Shown here in pieces: positions 39,951 through 47,975 of a stretch of 57,376 nt of DNA. The translations under genes were made by a program, and so were the position numbers. The first letter of the stretch is position 1. Every line of letters begins with the position of its first letter. Under the pieces are notes generated by a model. That model was not told where the DNA came from and searched no databases. It was given only the letters and a program-made list of their open reading frames with translations. The DNA comes from JAHFUI01 sp041485905. GTDB taxonomy: Bacteria > Acidobacteriota > Vicinamibacteria > Vicinamibacterales > CAVVIG01. The stretch spans positions 1-57,376 of the forward strand of contig JBGPKK010000007.1 in assembly GCA_041485905.1 (NCBI GenBank). The letters run 5' to 3'.

Positions 39951-40796
39951 CTACGGTGGGCCTGCCGGTCCTTTGATGTGCTTGCTGTCCTGCTCGTTCT
40001 CCTGGCAGATGTATTCCATCAGCTCTTCGTTTGGCCTGATCCGCGCGGTGAAGCTGACGGTGAACGGCTTGGTGTAGACGCCGGGATCGTCGATGGTCAC
40101 CTCGCTCACGAGCGTGCCCAGGTCCTTGCGCGTCCACCGCTCGATCGTGTGCAGCTTCTCGGTGTGGGGGTGGCCGCGGAAATCGAACCAGAACTTGTCG
40201 TTGAACCCGACGGTGTCGATAACGAGCGTGTCGCCTTCATACCAGCCGATCGAATGGCCGTACCAGGTTGGATCCGGATCGGGGGGATGCTTGCGGCCGT
40301 CCATGAACACCTGCCGGTAGCTGTGGATATTTCCCTCGAACAGGAAAAAGATGTGCGTCGCCTTCTTGTGCGTGGGGGTCTGTACGAGTCGCCACGGATA
40401 CGGCGCGAATCGCGGCACGCCGGTCGGCAGGCAGTTCGCTTCCGGATCGTCCCCCGACAGCCGCGACGCCATGATCTTCTTGCCCGCGTCGTTCAACGGC
40501 ATCGTTTCGCCCTTCGGCAGGCCCTGAGCGATATCGCCCGTCGGGCCCCCGCCCTGCCAGACGCCGGAGAAATCGATGGTTCCGTCCGGCAGATGCGGAG
40601 CGGGCCCCTGCGGCACCGCCGGTCCGCGTCCGCGTTGCAACCCGCCCGCGCCCGCCGGCGAGGTCGGCGCCGCTGGAGTGGTGCCGCTGGTCGTCGTTCC
40701 CGGGGTGGCCGGCCCCGGCCCTCGCTGCTGCGCCGCGAGCGCCATGACGCTCACCGCGGACGCGATGACGGACATAGTGAACAAGCGCTTTCGCAC
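39951..40796 (-). CDS. Exported protein distantly related to the TPWGDPD array
   Basis: A 281-residue exported protein. Signal peptide from GTG at 40796 (RKRLFTMSVIASAVSVMALA), a long Pro/Gly/Thr-rich linker, then DGTIDFSGVWQGGG in place of TPWGDPDLQG. Equivalents of the array core follow: NCLPTGVPR for CITRG, GHSIGWYEGDTLVIDTVGFN for GHWEGNTLVVETTNF, and EYICQENE for EYACHEGN. The two cysteines are kept at the same places. A good AGGAGAT precedes the GTG. It follows a DUF6152 gene by ten bases. Function unknown. Confidence 0.78.
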   Translation of the reverse strand: MRKRLFTMSVIASAVSVMALAAQQRGPGPATPGTTTSGTTPAAPTSPAGAGGLQRGRGPAVPQGPAPHLPDGTIDFSGVWQGGGPTGDIAQGLPKGETMPLNDAGKKIMASRLSGDDPEANCLPTGVPRFAPYPWRLVQTPTHKKATHIFFLFEGNIHSYRQVFMDGRKHPPDPDPTWYGHSIGWYEGDTLVIDTVGFNDKFWFDFRGHPHTEKLHTIERWTRKDLGTLVSEVTIDDPGVYTKPFTVSFTARIRPNEELMEYICQENEQDSKHIKGPAGPP

Positions 40797-40806
40797 GGGT
40801 GATCTC

Positions 40807-41211
40807 CTATTGAGGCGCCTGCTCGGCGCCCGGTGAGCCGGCGAAGACCTTTTTGCCATCGGCGAGCGTCACGTTTCTGGCGTTGGCCATGTTCGAGCCG
40901 TCTTTCGCCATCGAACCTTCGACCGAGATGACATCGCCGATGTGGAGCGAGTTTCTGGTCCACCCCTGGCGCGTCAACACGTTCGGGCTGGCGAGCTCGA
41001 GGTTCCAGTTCGTCACGCCGCCTTTGTCGTCCTTCACGTCCACGTAGAAGCGCGCGTGCGGATTGGTCCATTCCACGCGCGTGACCGCGCCCTTGATCGT
41101 GATCGGCTTGTTCGAGTCGTATTCCGCCGCGAACGAGTGATGCGCGAGCATCGGCGCTGTCGAAGCCAGAAGTCCAACACCTGCCACGAGCACAGCGAGT
41201 TTGGCTCTCAT
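40807..41211 (-). CDS. DUF6152-family exported protein
   Basis: A 134-residue protein. Signal peptide MRAKLAVLVAGVGLLASTAP ends at MLAHH. The family hallmark HHSFAAEYDSNKPITIKGAV is followed by EWTNPHARFYVDVKDDKGG and VISVEGSMAKDGSNMANARN, an OB-like small beta domain. The function of DUF6152 is unknown. It is probably co-transcribed with the TPWGDPD-related gene that follows ten bases later, and a link between the two families is an inference from this adjacency. Confidence 0.85.
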   Translation of the reverse strand: MRAKLAVLVAGVGLLASTAPMLAHHSFAAEYDSNKPITIKGAVTRVEWTNPHARFYVDVKDDKGGVTNWNLELASPNVLTRQGWTRNSLHIGDVISVEGSMAKDGSNMANARNVTLADGKKVFAGSPGAEQAPQ

Positions 41212-41296
41212 CGAACACCCTCCAGAAATAGTCGTCAGATCCGACACGCATGTTACGCCGCGCGGTGCGCGTCTGTAAAGGCGGTTTTCGGCCAGA

Positions 41297-43891
41297 TCAG
41301 GGCAGTTTGCTCGCTCGGAACAGGTCGTCGGCGGCCGACAGGATGATCCGCCGCAGGCGATCGGGATAGCCGGGCGGAAGCCTCGCGACGAACGTCTGGA
41401 CCGTGCGTGCGGCCGAGGCCGACCGGTGGCCGCCCAGCGTCGCATCCATCCAGCGCTTGGGAAAAAAGATGTCGCCGGTGCGCTGGATGTCCTGCAGCAG
41501 CTCCAGGCCGGGACGAATGTACTGTTCGGACGCCGACGCCCGCAGCGGGTGATGCAGATACCGGAGCCCATCGAGCACCCATGGCTCGTGCTGTCGGTTG
41601 GCGACGTCTTTGAGCGAGGTGAAAAACGCGTCCCGCTCCGCGGGGTCGGCCGACAGCGCGGGGGTGACGAACGCGAGGCGCGCCTTTCGGTCCGGATTTT
41701 TCGTCCGCTCGACCTGCTCCGCGAGAATCGCCTTCCAGTCGGCCACGCCGCGCACGGCCAGCTCCTGCGCCAGCACGATGTAGTCGGTCTCAGACAACGT
41801 CAGGCCGGGGATTGATTGCCGCTGACGCCAGATGGCGTTCAGCCGATCGAGCGCCGGCCCGGTCAGCGCGACGTCGCGCCGAGTGGAGAAGTAAGCCCCC
41901 ATCAGACTTTTCGTCGGGGCTGCGGCGAGACCTTCGCTGAGCACCTGTTCGACGCGAGGCGCGCGCGCGACGCGGCTCGCGGCGGGCGTGAAGCGCCAGT
42001 AGGCTTGACTCAAATAGCCGAGGATCCGCTGCGTGTTCAGCTCGTCGGGTTCGCGCGGCAGCGCGCGCAGCGCAAGATCGACGAGCGCGTTGGGCGCGAC
42101 CTCCAAATCGAGCATCGCATCCCAGAGTGACACCCACGCGCTCCCGCGCGTCAGCGCGTCGGTAACGTCGGGCAGATTCGCGGCCAGCCATGCGAGGCTG
42201 TCGCCATCGAGATGGAACTCGCCGTAGCCGATGCCGCCGCCGTTGGGCAGCACGAACAGCGGTACCGGGAGGCCTCGTGCCGCGGTGACCTCGACTGAAA
42301 GTCCATCGAGGTGGGACTGTAAGAGCTCGACACGATCGGAGTACCCGAGCGCGACCTGCAGGTGCTGATTCCAGCGCAGTCCGCGGCGCGGATAGGGATC
42401 GCGTTGCGTGAAGGCCAGCCTCGCGATACGTCCGTTCTGCACGGTCAGCTGGGTCGTGATGATCGGCCGTCCCGGCTCGTCGACCCACGCGTGGCTCCAC
42501 GTGGCGAGATCCTCAGACGTGCGGCTGTCGAGGAGATCGATCAGCTCCGACCACGACGCGTTGCCGAAGGCGTACCGGCGCAGGTACTCGCGCAGGCCGT
42601 CGCCCAACGCCTCAGCGCCGACGATCGTTTCGAGCTGCCGCATCACGATCGGCGCTTTCTGATAAATGATCGCGCCGTAGAGCGTGCCCGCCTCGCTCAG
42701 GTTCGCGAGCCCCTGCCGGATGGCATTGGTCCCGGCCGTGCGGTCGACGTCGTAGGCCAGCGGATAGTAGGCCAGCAGGAACCGCAGGTCGTGGTTGATC
42801 GTCGGAAACGACGGGTTGACGATCTTCGCGGCCATGAAGTTCGCGAAGACCTCCTTCATCCACACATCGGTGAACCAGCGCATGGTGACGAGGTCGCCGA
42901 ACCACATGTGCGTCGTTTCGTGGGCGATGACGCTCGCGCGATCGAGCTTCTGGTTTTGCGTGGCGGATTCGTCGAGCATCAGCCCGGGCGCGTTGTAGAA
43001 GATTGCGCCCGGATGCTCCATGCCGCCGAACTGGAAGGCCGGGACCAGGAGGAAATCGAACTTGCCGAACGGATACGGCATGCCCGTGTAGCGCTGCATC
43101 CAGTCGAGCGCCGCGGCGTGGAGATCGAAAATCGCGTCTCGGTTCCGCGCGACCTTCTGCGCGTCCGTCTCGCGGTGGAACATGCGCAGCGCGCGGCCGT
43201 CGCGCTCGGCCCGTTCGATCGCGAATGCGCCGGCCGCGAAGGCGAATAGATATGTCGAGATCGGCTGCGTCTCGGCGAAGGCGAGCCGCGTTCGCCCGTT
43301 GAGCGATTCGCGCGAGATCTCCGCGCCGTTGGCGAGCGTCTCCCATCCCATCGGCACGTCGAGCGACAGCGTCCATCGCGCCTTCAGATCCGGTTGATCG
43401 AAGCAGGGAAAGGCTTCGTGCGCGCGTGCCGGGACGAAAATCGTGTACAGAAAGTCATCGCTGCGGTTGAGTGGCGCATCGCCGGCGTCGAAATCGATGG
43501 TCACCGTGTTGTCGCCGACCTTCAGCGCTGACGCCGGTATGACGATGTGTCCGTTCACGGCGCGAGCGTCAACCGGCCCGCCTCCGGCCTCGACGCTCCG
43601 AAGGCGGCCCGAGCGGTTCGGATTGAAGTCGAGGGCGAGCGGCGCTGGCGGGCCTGGCGACACCGACGCGTCGACCAGCGAGAATCTAATCGTCTCCCGG
43701 CCGGCGATGGCGGCACGGCGATCTGCGGGGATCGAGAACGACAGGCCGTACCGCAGGTTCGAGACACGGGCGGCACGCCCCCGGGCAAGGGTCTCGCTCA
43801 CGCCAGATTCGGGTATCTGACGTTTGCTTGTCTGACTCGCGACCGGTCCGCCCAGCGCCACGAGCGACATGATGGCGAGGGCGAGGCGCAT
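41297..43891 (-). CDS. Exported M1-family metallopeptidase
   Basis: An 864-residue exported zinc aminopeptidase-like protein. Signal peptide MRLALAIMSLVALGGPVASQ. The N-terminal beta domain includes EAFPCFDQPDLKARWTLSL. The catalytic domain has HETTHMWFG (324-332) with the third zinc ligand Glu347 in WMKEVFANF. The substrate-binding motif is GGMEH (289-293) where typical aminopeptidases have GxMEN. An ERAP-like helical C-terminal domain follows. The start at 43891 was chosen for the signal peptide; the frame is open much further but crosses a non-coding repeat and the opposite-strand gene. M1 enzymes remove N-terminal residues from peptides; here probably in the periplasm. Confidence 0.88.
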   Translation of the reverse strand: MRLALAIMSLVALGGPVASQTSKRQIPESGVSETLARGRAARVSNLRYGLSFSIPADRRAAIAGRETIRFSLVDASVSPGPPAPLALDFNPNRSGRLRSVEAGGGPVDARAVNGHIVIPASALKVGDNTVTIDFDAGDAPLNRSDDFLYTIFVPARAHEAFPCFDQPDLKARWTLSLDVPMGWETLANGAEISRESLNGRTRLAFAETQPISTYLFAFAAGAFAIERAERDGRALRMFHRETDAQKVARNRDAIFDLHAAALDWMQRYTGMPYPFGKFDFLLVPAFQFGGMEHPGAIFYNAPGLMLDESATQNQKLDRASVIAHETTHMWFGDLVTMRWFTDVWMKEVFANFMAAKIVNPSFPTINHDLRFLLAYYPLAYDVDRTAGTNAIRQGLANLSEAGTLYGAIIYQKAPIVMRQLETIVGAEALGDGLREYLRRYAFGNASWSELIDLLDSRTSEDLATWSHAWVDEPGRPIITTQLTVQNGRIARLAFTQRDPYPRRGLRWNQHLQVALGYSDRVELLQSHLDGLSVEVTAARGLPVPLFVLPNGGGIGYGEFHLDGDSLAWLAANLPDVTDALTRGSAWVSLWDAMLDLEVAPNALVDLALRALPREPDELNTQRILGYLSQAYWRFTPAASRVARAPRVEQVLSEGLAAAPTKSLMGAYFSTRRDVALTGPALDRLNAIWRQRQSIPGLTLSETDYIVLAQELAVRGVADWKAILAEQVERTKNPDRKARLAFVTPALSADPAERDAFFTSLKDVANRQHEPWVLDGLRYLHHPLRASASEQYIRPGLELLQDIQRTGDIFFPKRWMDATLGGHRSASAARTVQTFVARLPPGYPDRLRRIILSAADDLFRASKLP

Positions 43892-43925
43892 GCGGGTAAT
43901 TCTATTGTGGGTCGGCAGCGGTTTG

Positions 43926-43985
43926 CAGTTTCTGCGTACGGGGATCGCGTTCTGCGTACAGGGCTCGCGCAGTTCGCAGAAACTG
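43926..43985. repeat. Inverted repeat CAGTTTCTGCG/CGCAGAAACTG in a divergent spacer
   Basis: Arms of 11 perfect bases (43926-43936 and 43975-43985) enclose a 38-base centre that itself contains a second TTCTGCGTAC. The element lies between the divergent M1 peptidase and SGNH hydrolase genes. It looks like a small dispersed repeat rather than an operator. Confidence 0.65.
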
Positions 43986-44020
43986 AAAACGACTCCCGAC
44001 CCCTTTTCCCAGATCCGCGC

Positions 44021-44026
44021 TAAAAT
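44021..44026 (+). promoter_or_regulatory. Candidate -10 box TAAAAT for the SGNH hydrolase
   Basis: TAAAAT lies 27 bases before the ATG at 44054, with an AAAAGGAG ribosome-binding site in between. A convincing -35 is not visible. Spacing is normal for a short leader. Confidence 0.4.
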
Positions 44027-44053
44027 CGCGATCCCGCAAAAGGAGCGACGCCT

Positions 44054-45523
44054 ATGAACGGTAGGACACCGCGGCTGAATGTTGGTCGGTTTTTCGCGAC
44101 GGTCGCGGCGGCGGCAGCGCTCGCGACCTGTCTCTCGCTCTCCGGTCCCTCTGCGCTGGCGCAGAAGGGCGGAAACAACGATCACTGGGTCGGGACCTGG
44201 GCCACAGCCGTCGTCACCCGCCCGCAGGCGGGACAAGGCGCGCCGCAGGGCTTCGGCGGCGCCCCAGTGACGCCGCAATGCTTCGGCCAGGCGCCCACGG
44301 CCCAGACCACGGCGGCTTCTGCAGCGACAATAACGACGACCGTACCGGATGCGACCGCGCCCGCTCGAGGGCCGAACGCGCCGGCGGCAGCGGGCGGCGG
44401 AGGTCGAGGCCGGGGGGGTGGTGGCGGACGCGGCGGTCCCGCAACGCCGATCAATTTCAACGACCAGACCCTGCGCCAGATCGTGCACACGAGCATCGGC
44501 GGCGAGCGGGTGCGCATCGTGTTGAGCAACGCGTTCGGCACGTCGCCGCTGGCGGTTGGCGCCGCGCACGTCGCGCTCCGCGAGAAGGACGCGGCGATCG
44601 TCACGGCGTCCGATCGCGCGCTGAAGTTCGGCGGCAGCCCGTCGGTGAACATTCCGGCGGGCGCAGTGGTCGTCAGCGATCCGGTCGCGCTCACCGTGCC
44701 AGTCTCCGCGGATCTTGCGATCGACGTGTATCTGCCGGGTGATACCGCCGTGTCGCCGTCGCCGCTGACGACGCATGGCGGCGCGCTGCAGACCAACTAC
44801 GTCTCAGCGACCGGCAATCATGCGGGCGACGCCGACATGCCGGCCGCGACGACGACGGCGGCGTGGTTCTTCCTGTCGCGCGTCGAAGTGACGGCGCCAC
44901 AGCAGGTCGGCGCGGTCGTGACGTTCGGCGACTCGATTACCGACGGGACGCGCTCGACGGTCAACACCAACAACCGCTGGCCCGATCAGTTCGCCAGGCG
45001 CCTGCAGGCGCAGAAGATCAACCTGGGCGTGCTCAATCAGGGAATCGCGGGCAACCGGGTGCTCGGCGACGGCGCCGGAGTCAGCGCGCTGGCCCGGTTC
45101 GATCGCGACGTCCTCGCGCAGGCCGGCGTGACGCACGTGATCGTGCTCGAGAGCATCAACGATATCGGCATCGCGCGCGACAACCCGTGCCCGAGCGCGC
45201 GGGATCTCATCGCTGCCCACACGCAGATGATCGAGCGAGCGCACGCACGCGGCATCAGGATGATCGGCGCGACGCTGACGCCGTTCGACGGCGCCGCCTA
45301 TTTCACGAGCGAAGGCGAAGCCAAGCGTCAGGCGCTCAACGAGTGGATTCGTCACGGCAAGGTGTACGACGGCGTAGTCGACTTCGACGCGGCCGTGCGC
45401 GATCCGAGCGCGCCGACGAAGCTGCAGCCGCAGTTCAACCCTGGCGACAACCTGCATCTGACCGACGCGGGGTATCAGGCGATGGCCAACGCGATCGACC
45501 TGGCGCTTTTTAAACGACGGTGA
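44054..45523 (+). CDS. Exported SGNH/GDSL-family hydrolase
   Basis: A 489-residue exported esterase-like enzyme. Signal peptide ends PSALAQ. About residues 35-150 contain an unusual low-complexity insert rich in Ala/Thr/Pro and Gly/Arg (GGGGRGRGGGGGRGG) between HWVGTWATAVV and NDQTLRQIVHTSIGG. The SGNH core is at the C-terminal half: block I TFGDSITDG with the serine nucleophile, block II LNQGIAGNRVL, block III ESINDIG, and block V DNLHLTD with the catalytic Asp and His. The overall layout resembles exported GDSL hydrolases acting on esterified sugars or lipids. The substrate is not determined. Confidence 0.88.
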   Translation: MNGRTPRLNVGRFFATVAAAAALATCLSLSGPSALAQKGGNNDHWVGTWATAVVTRPQAGQGAPQGFGGAPVTPQCFGQAPTAQTTAASAATITTTVPDATAPARGPNAPAAAGGGGRGRGGGGGRGGPATPINFNDQTLRQIVHTSIGGERVRIVLSNAFGTSPLAVGAAHVALREKDAAIVTASDRALKFGGSPSVNIPAGAVVVSDPVALTVPVSADLAIDVYLPGDTAVSPSPLTTHGGALQTNYVSATGNHAGDADMPAATTTAAWFFLSRVEVTAPQQVGAVVTFGDSITDGTRSTVNTNNRWPDQFARRLQAQKINLGVLNQGIAGNRVLGDGAGVSALARFDRDVLAQAGVTHVIVLESINDIGIARDNPCPSARDLIAAHTQMIERAHARGIRMIGATLTPFDGAAYFTSEGEAKRQALNEWIRHGKVYDGVVDFDAAVRDPSAPTKLQPQFNPGDNLHLTDAGYQAMANAIDLALFKRR

Positions 45524-45525
45524 GC

Positions 45526-45620
45526 GGAGGCTAGGGGCTAGAGGCCAGAGGCTGGAGGCTAGGGGCTTGGGTTGGGTTGGAAGGTCCCCCAGTCCCCAGT
45601 CCCCAACCTCCAGTCTTCAG
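45526..45620. repeat. Low-complexity repeat GGCTAGGGGCTAGAGGCC / CAGTCCCCAGTCCCCA
   Basis: Direct repeats of GGCTAGGGGCT-type units (45529-45567) are followed by GGTTGGGTTGG and CCCCAGTCCCCAGTCCCCA. It fills most of the 114-base gap before the next gene. No hairpin terminator is obvious. Confidence 0.6.
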
Positions 45621-45637
45621 CGCCAGAGGAGAATACG

Positions 45638-46294
45638 ATGCGTGTCCAAGTTGTCTGCGCAGGCGTCGTGGGTTGTCTCGTCGGCGTGATGGTCACCGTC
45701 ATGGCACAAAACGCACCGCCCAAGCTCGATCTCGTCGGCGATCGCTTCAAGCCGCTGACCTACGAACAGATGGACGCGGAGCAGAAGGCGCTCACCGATC
45801 ACATCCTGTCCGGTCCGCGCGCCTCGATGGGTGGTCCGTTCAACGCGCTGTTGCGCAGCCCGGAGATGGGGGATCTGGCGCAGCAGCTTGGCGCCCACAT
45901 CCGCTTCAAGTCCTCGCTGCCGCGCCACCTGAACGAGATGGCGATCATCATGACGGCGCGGGTCTGGACAGCGCAGTACGAGTGGTACGTGCACAAGCAG
46001 GCCGCGCTGCAGAACGGGCTGACCCCGGCGATCGTCGACGCGATAGCCGTGGGAAAACGTCCGGCGTCGATGAAGCCGGACGAACAGGCGGTCTACGATT
46101 TCTGCAAGGAGCTGCTCGACACCAAACACGTCAGCGATGCCACGTTTCAGGCGGCGGTGAAAGCGTTCGGCGAGCGCGGTGTGGTCGATCTGGTGGGAGT
46201 GACCGGATACTACCAGCTTGTGTCCGCGCTTCTGAATGTCGACCGCTATCCGCTGCCGTCCGGCGTGAAGCCGGAGCTGGCGCCGCTCAAGTAG
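45638..46294 (+). CDS. Exported carboxymuconolactone decarboxylase-like (AhpD-like) protein
   Basis: A 218-residue protein. Signal peptide MRVQVVCAGVVGCLVGVMVT ends at MAQN. The rest is an all-helical CMD/AhpD-like domain (LSGPRASMGGPFNALLRSPE, LPRHLNEMAIIMTARVWTAQ, YEWYVHKQAALQNGLTPAIV, VGVTGYYQLVSALLN). The CxxC peroxidatic pair of AhpD is absent; the histidine in YVHKQ is the conserved one in this class. Export to the periplasm is unusual for the family but common among acidobacterial members. AGAGGAG precedes the ATG. It is seven bases ahead of the amidohydrolase, so the two are probably co-transcribed. Confidence 0.85.
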   Translation: MRVQVVCAGVVGCLVGVMVTVMAQNAPPKLDLVGDRFKPLTYEQMDAEQKALTDHILSGPRASMGGPFNALLRSPEMGDLAQQLGAHIRFKSSLPRHLNEMAIIMTARVWTAQYEWYVHKQAALQNGLTPAIVDAIAVGKRPASMKPDEQAVYDFCKELLDTKHVSDATFQAAVKAFGERGVVDLVGVTGYYQLVSALLNVDRYPLPSGVKPELAPLK

Positions 46295-46301
46295 GAGATA
46301 C

Positions 46302-47975
46302 ATGCTAAAGCGCTGCGCCACAATCGGCATCGTCACGGCTGTGCTCGTTGGCAGCTCGGTAGCGGGGCGAGTCGCGGCGCAACAGCCTGGTGCAGCGGGC
46401 CGCTGCGCCGGCGCCCGCGACCTTCGATTGGTGAACGGCCGGATCGTCACGATGGACGCACGCAACTCCGTCGTGCCGGAGGTCACCATTCAGGATGGTC
46501 GGATTGAAACGGTCGGTCGCGGCGGCAACCGGACGCTCAGTCCCTGCACGAAGGTCATCGATCTCGGCGGCCGCACCGCGGTCCCCGGTCTCATCGACAA
46601 CCACAACCACATCGTGCTGCTGGGCATCCGTCCGGGCCACGACACGCGGCTTGAAACAGCGGCATCGATCGCCGACGTGCAGGCCGCGATCAAGGCGCGC
46701 GCGAGAGGCGTGCCCGCTGGCGCGTTCATCACGGCGATGGGCGGCTGGAACCCGGCGCAATTCGCGGAGAAGCGGCTGCCGACGCTCGCAGAGCTCGACG
46801 CCGCCGCGCCCGACCATCCCGTCCTGGTGTTCCAGGCCTTCACGGGTCCGGCTGCGACGAACACGCGTGGGAAAGCGTTCTTTGGTGGTAAAGGCGTCGC
46901 GGTCAGCGACGCGGGCCTGATTGGCGCAAACGCCCCTTCGCTGGCGGCGCTCAATGCCTTGCGGGCCATTCAGACGCTGGACGATCGCAAACGGGGGACG
47001 CTCGATGCGATGACGTACTCCGCCAGCGTGGGCGTCACGACGAATGTGGACATGGGAGCGTTCATCCCCCCCGGACTCCCGGATACCCAGGAGTCGTTTG
47101 CGGCGGACACTCTCGCGACGGCCGATCCGTTCCGGATGTACGACGCGCTCACGGCGCTCCATCGCGAAAACAAGACGTCGGTGCGCGTACGCGTGTTCTT
47201 CCTCAGCATGGACACGAAGCCCGACGTGCCGATGTTGAAGCAGCGTCTGCTGAACAGCTTCAACGGCTTCGGCGACGACATGCTGCGAGTGTCGGGCATC
47301 GGCGAGTTCGCGACGAGCTGGCCGCTGTTCGGCCAGCCGGCGCCGACCAATTACGTCGCTGCGCTGCAGCTCATCGCGAAGCAGGGATGGCCGTTTCAGC
47401 AGCACAGCCTGTCGCCGGCCGAGGACCAGCTGACCATCGCCGCGTTCGAAGCGGTCAACGCCGTGACGCCGATCGCCGGCCTTCGCTGGTCGATCGCGCA
47501 CGCGCCGCGAATCGACGTGCCGACGATCAACCGGTTCAAGGCGCTCGGCGCCGGCGTCGCGGTCCATCCGTTCGGATATCTCGCGGGCGCTGCAGGCGCC
47601 GGTCCGCCGCTTCGGACGATCGTCGACAGCGGCATTCACGTCGGAGCCGGATCGGATTCCGCGCAGATCTCGACGCTCGATCCGTGGCTGATGATTTACT
47701 ACATGGTGACCGGGAAGAATTCGTCCGGGACGCTCATCAACGCCGGCCAGCAGCTCACGCGGATGGAGGCGCTGCGCCTCTATACGTCTGAGAATGGATG
47801 GTTCTTCCACGAAGAAGACACGCTCGGGACGATCGCGCCGGGGAAGCTCGGCGACGTCGTTGTGCTCAGCGACGACTACTTCGATCCCGCCAAGGTGCCC
47901 GATGAAGCGATTAAACGCCTGAAGTCCGTGCTCACGGTCGTTGACGGCAGGGTCGTGCACGACACTCTCCGATAG
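46302..47975 (+). CDS. Exported amidohydrolase-family enzyme
   Basis: A 557-residue metal-dependent hydrolase with a signal peptide ending near RVAAQ. A beta-sandwich composite domain at both ends (LVNGRIVTMDARNSVVPEVT and the C-terminal GTIAPGKLGDVVVLSDDYF) encloses a TIM barrel starting VPGLIDNHNHIVLLG, where HNH is the first metal site. SIAHAPRID and GAGSDSAQISTLDPW supply later histidine and aspartate ligands. This matches the YtcJ-like/imidazolonepropionase-like group. Substrates vary widely (amides, lactones, cyclic ureas), so the reaction is not assigned. It overlaps the next gene start by one base. Confidence 0.87.
   Translation: MLKRCATIGIVTAVLVGSSVAGRVAAQQPGAAGRCAGARDLRLVNGRIVTMDARNSVVPEVTIQDGRIETVGRGGNRTLSPCTKVIDLGGRTAVPGLIDNHNHIVLLGIRPGHDTRLETAASIADVQAAIKARARGVPAGAFITAMGGWNPAQFAEKRLPTLAELDAAAPDHPVLVFQAFTGPAATNTRGKAFFGGKGVAVSDAGLIGANAPSLAALNALRAIQTLDDRKRGTLDAMTYSASVGVTTNVDMGAFIPPGLPDTQESFAADTLATADPFRMYDALTALHRENKTSVRVRVFFLSMDTKPDVPMLKQRLLNSFNGFGDDMLRVSGIGEFATSWPLFGQPAPTNYVAALQLIAKQGWPFQQHSLSPAEDQLTIAAFEAVNAVTPIAGLRWSIAHAPRIDVPTINRFKALGAGVAVHPFGYLAGAAGAGPPLRTIVDSGIHVGAGSDSAQISTLDPWLMIYYMVTGKNSSGTLINAGQQLTRMEALRLYTSENGWFFHEEDTLGTIAPGKLGDVVVLSDDYFDPAKVPDEAIKRLKSVLTVVDGRVVHDTLR

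Noticed and set aside
43892..44776. N-terminal extension of the M1 peptidase by 295 codons
   Set aside because: It runs through an inverted repeat and the opposite-strand SGNH gene; the signal peptide begins at 43891.
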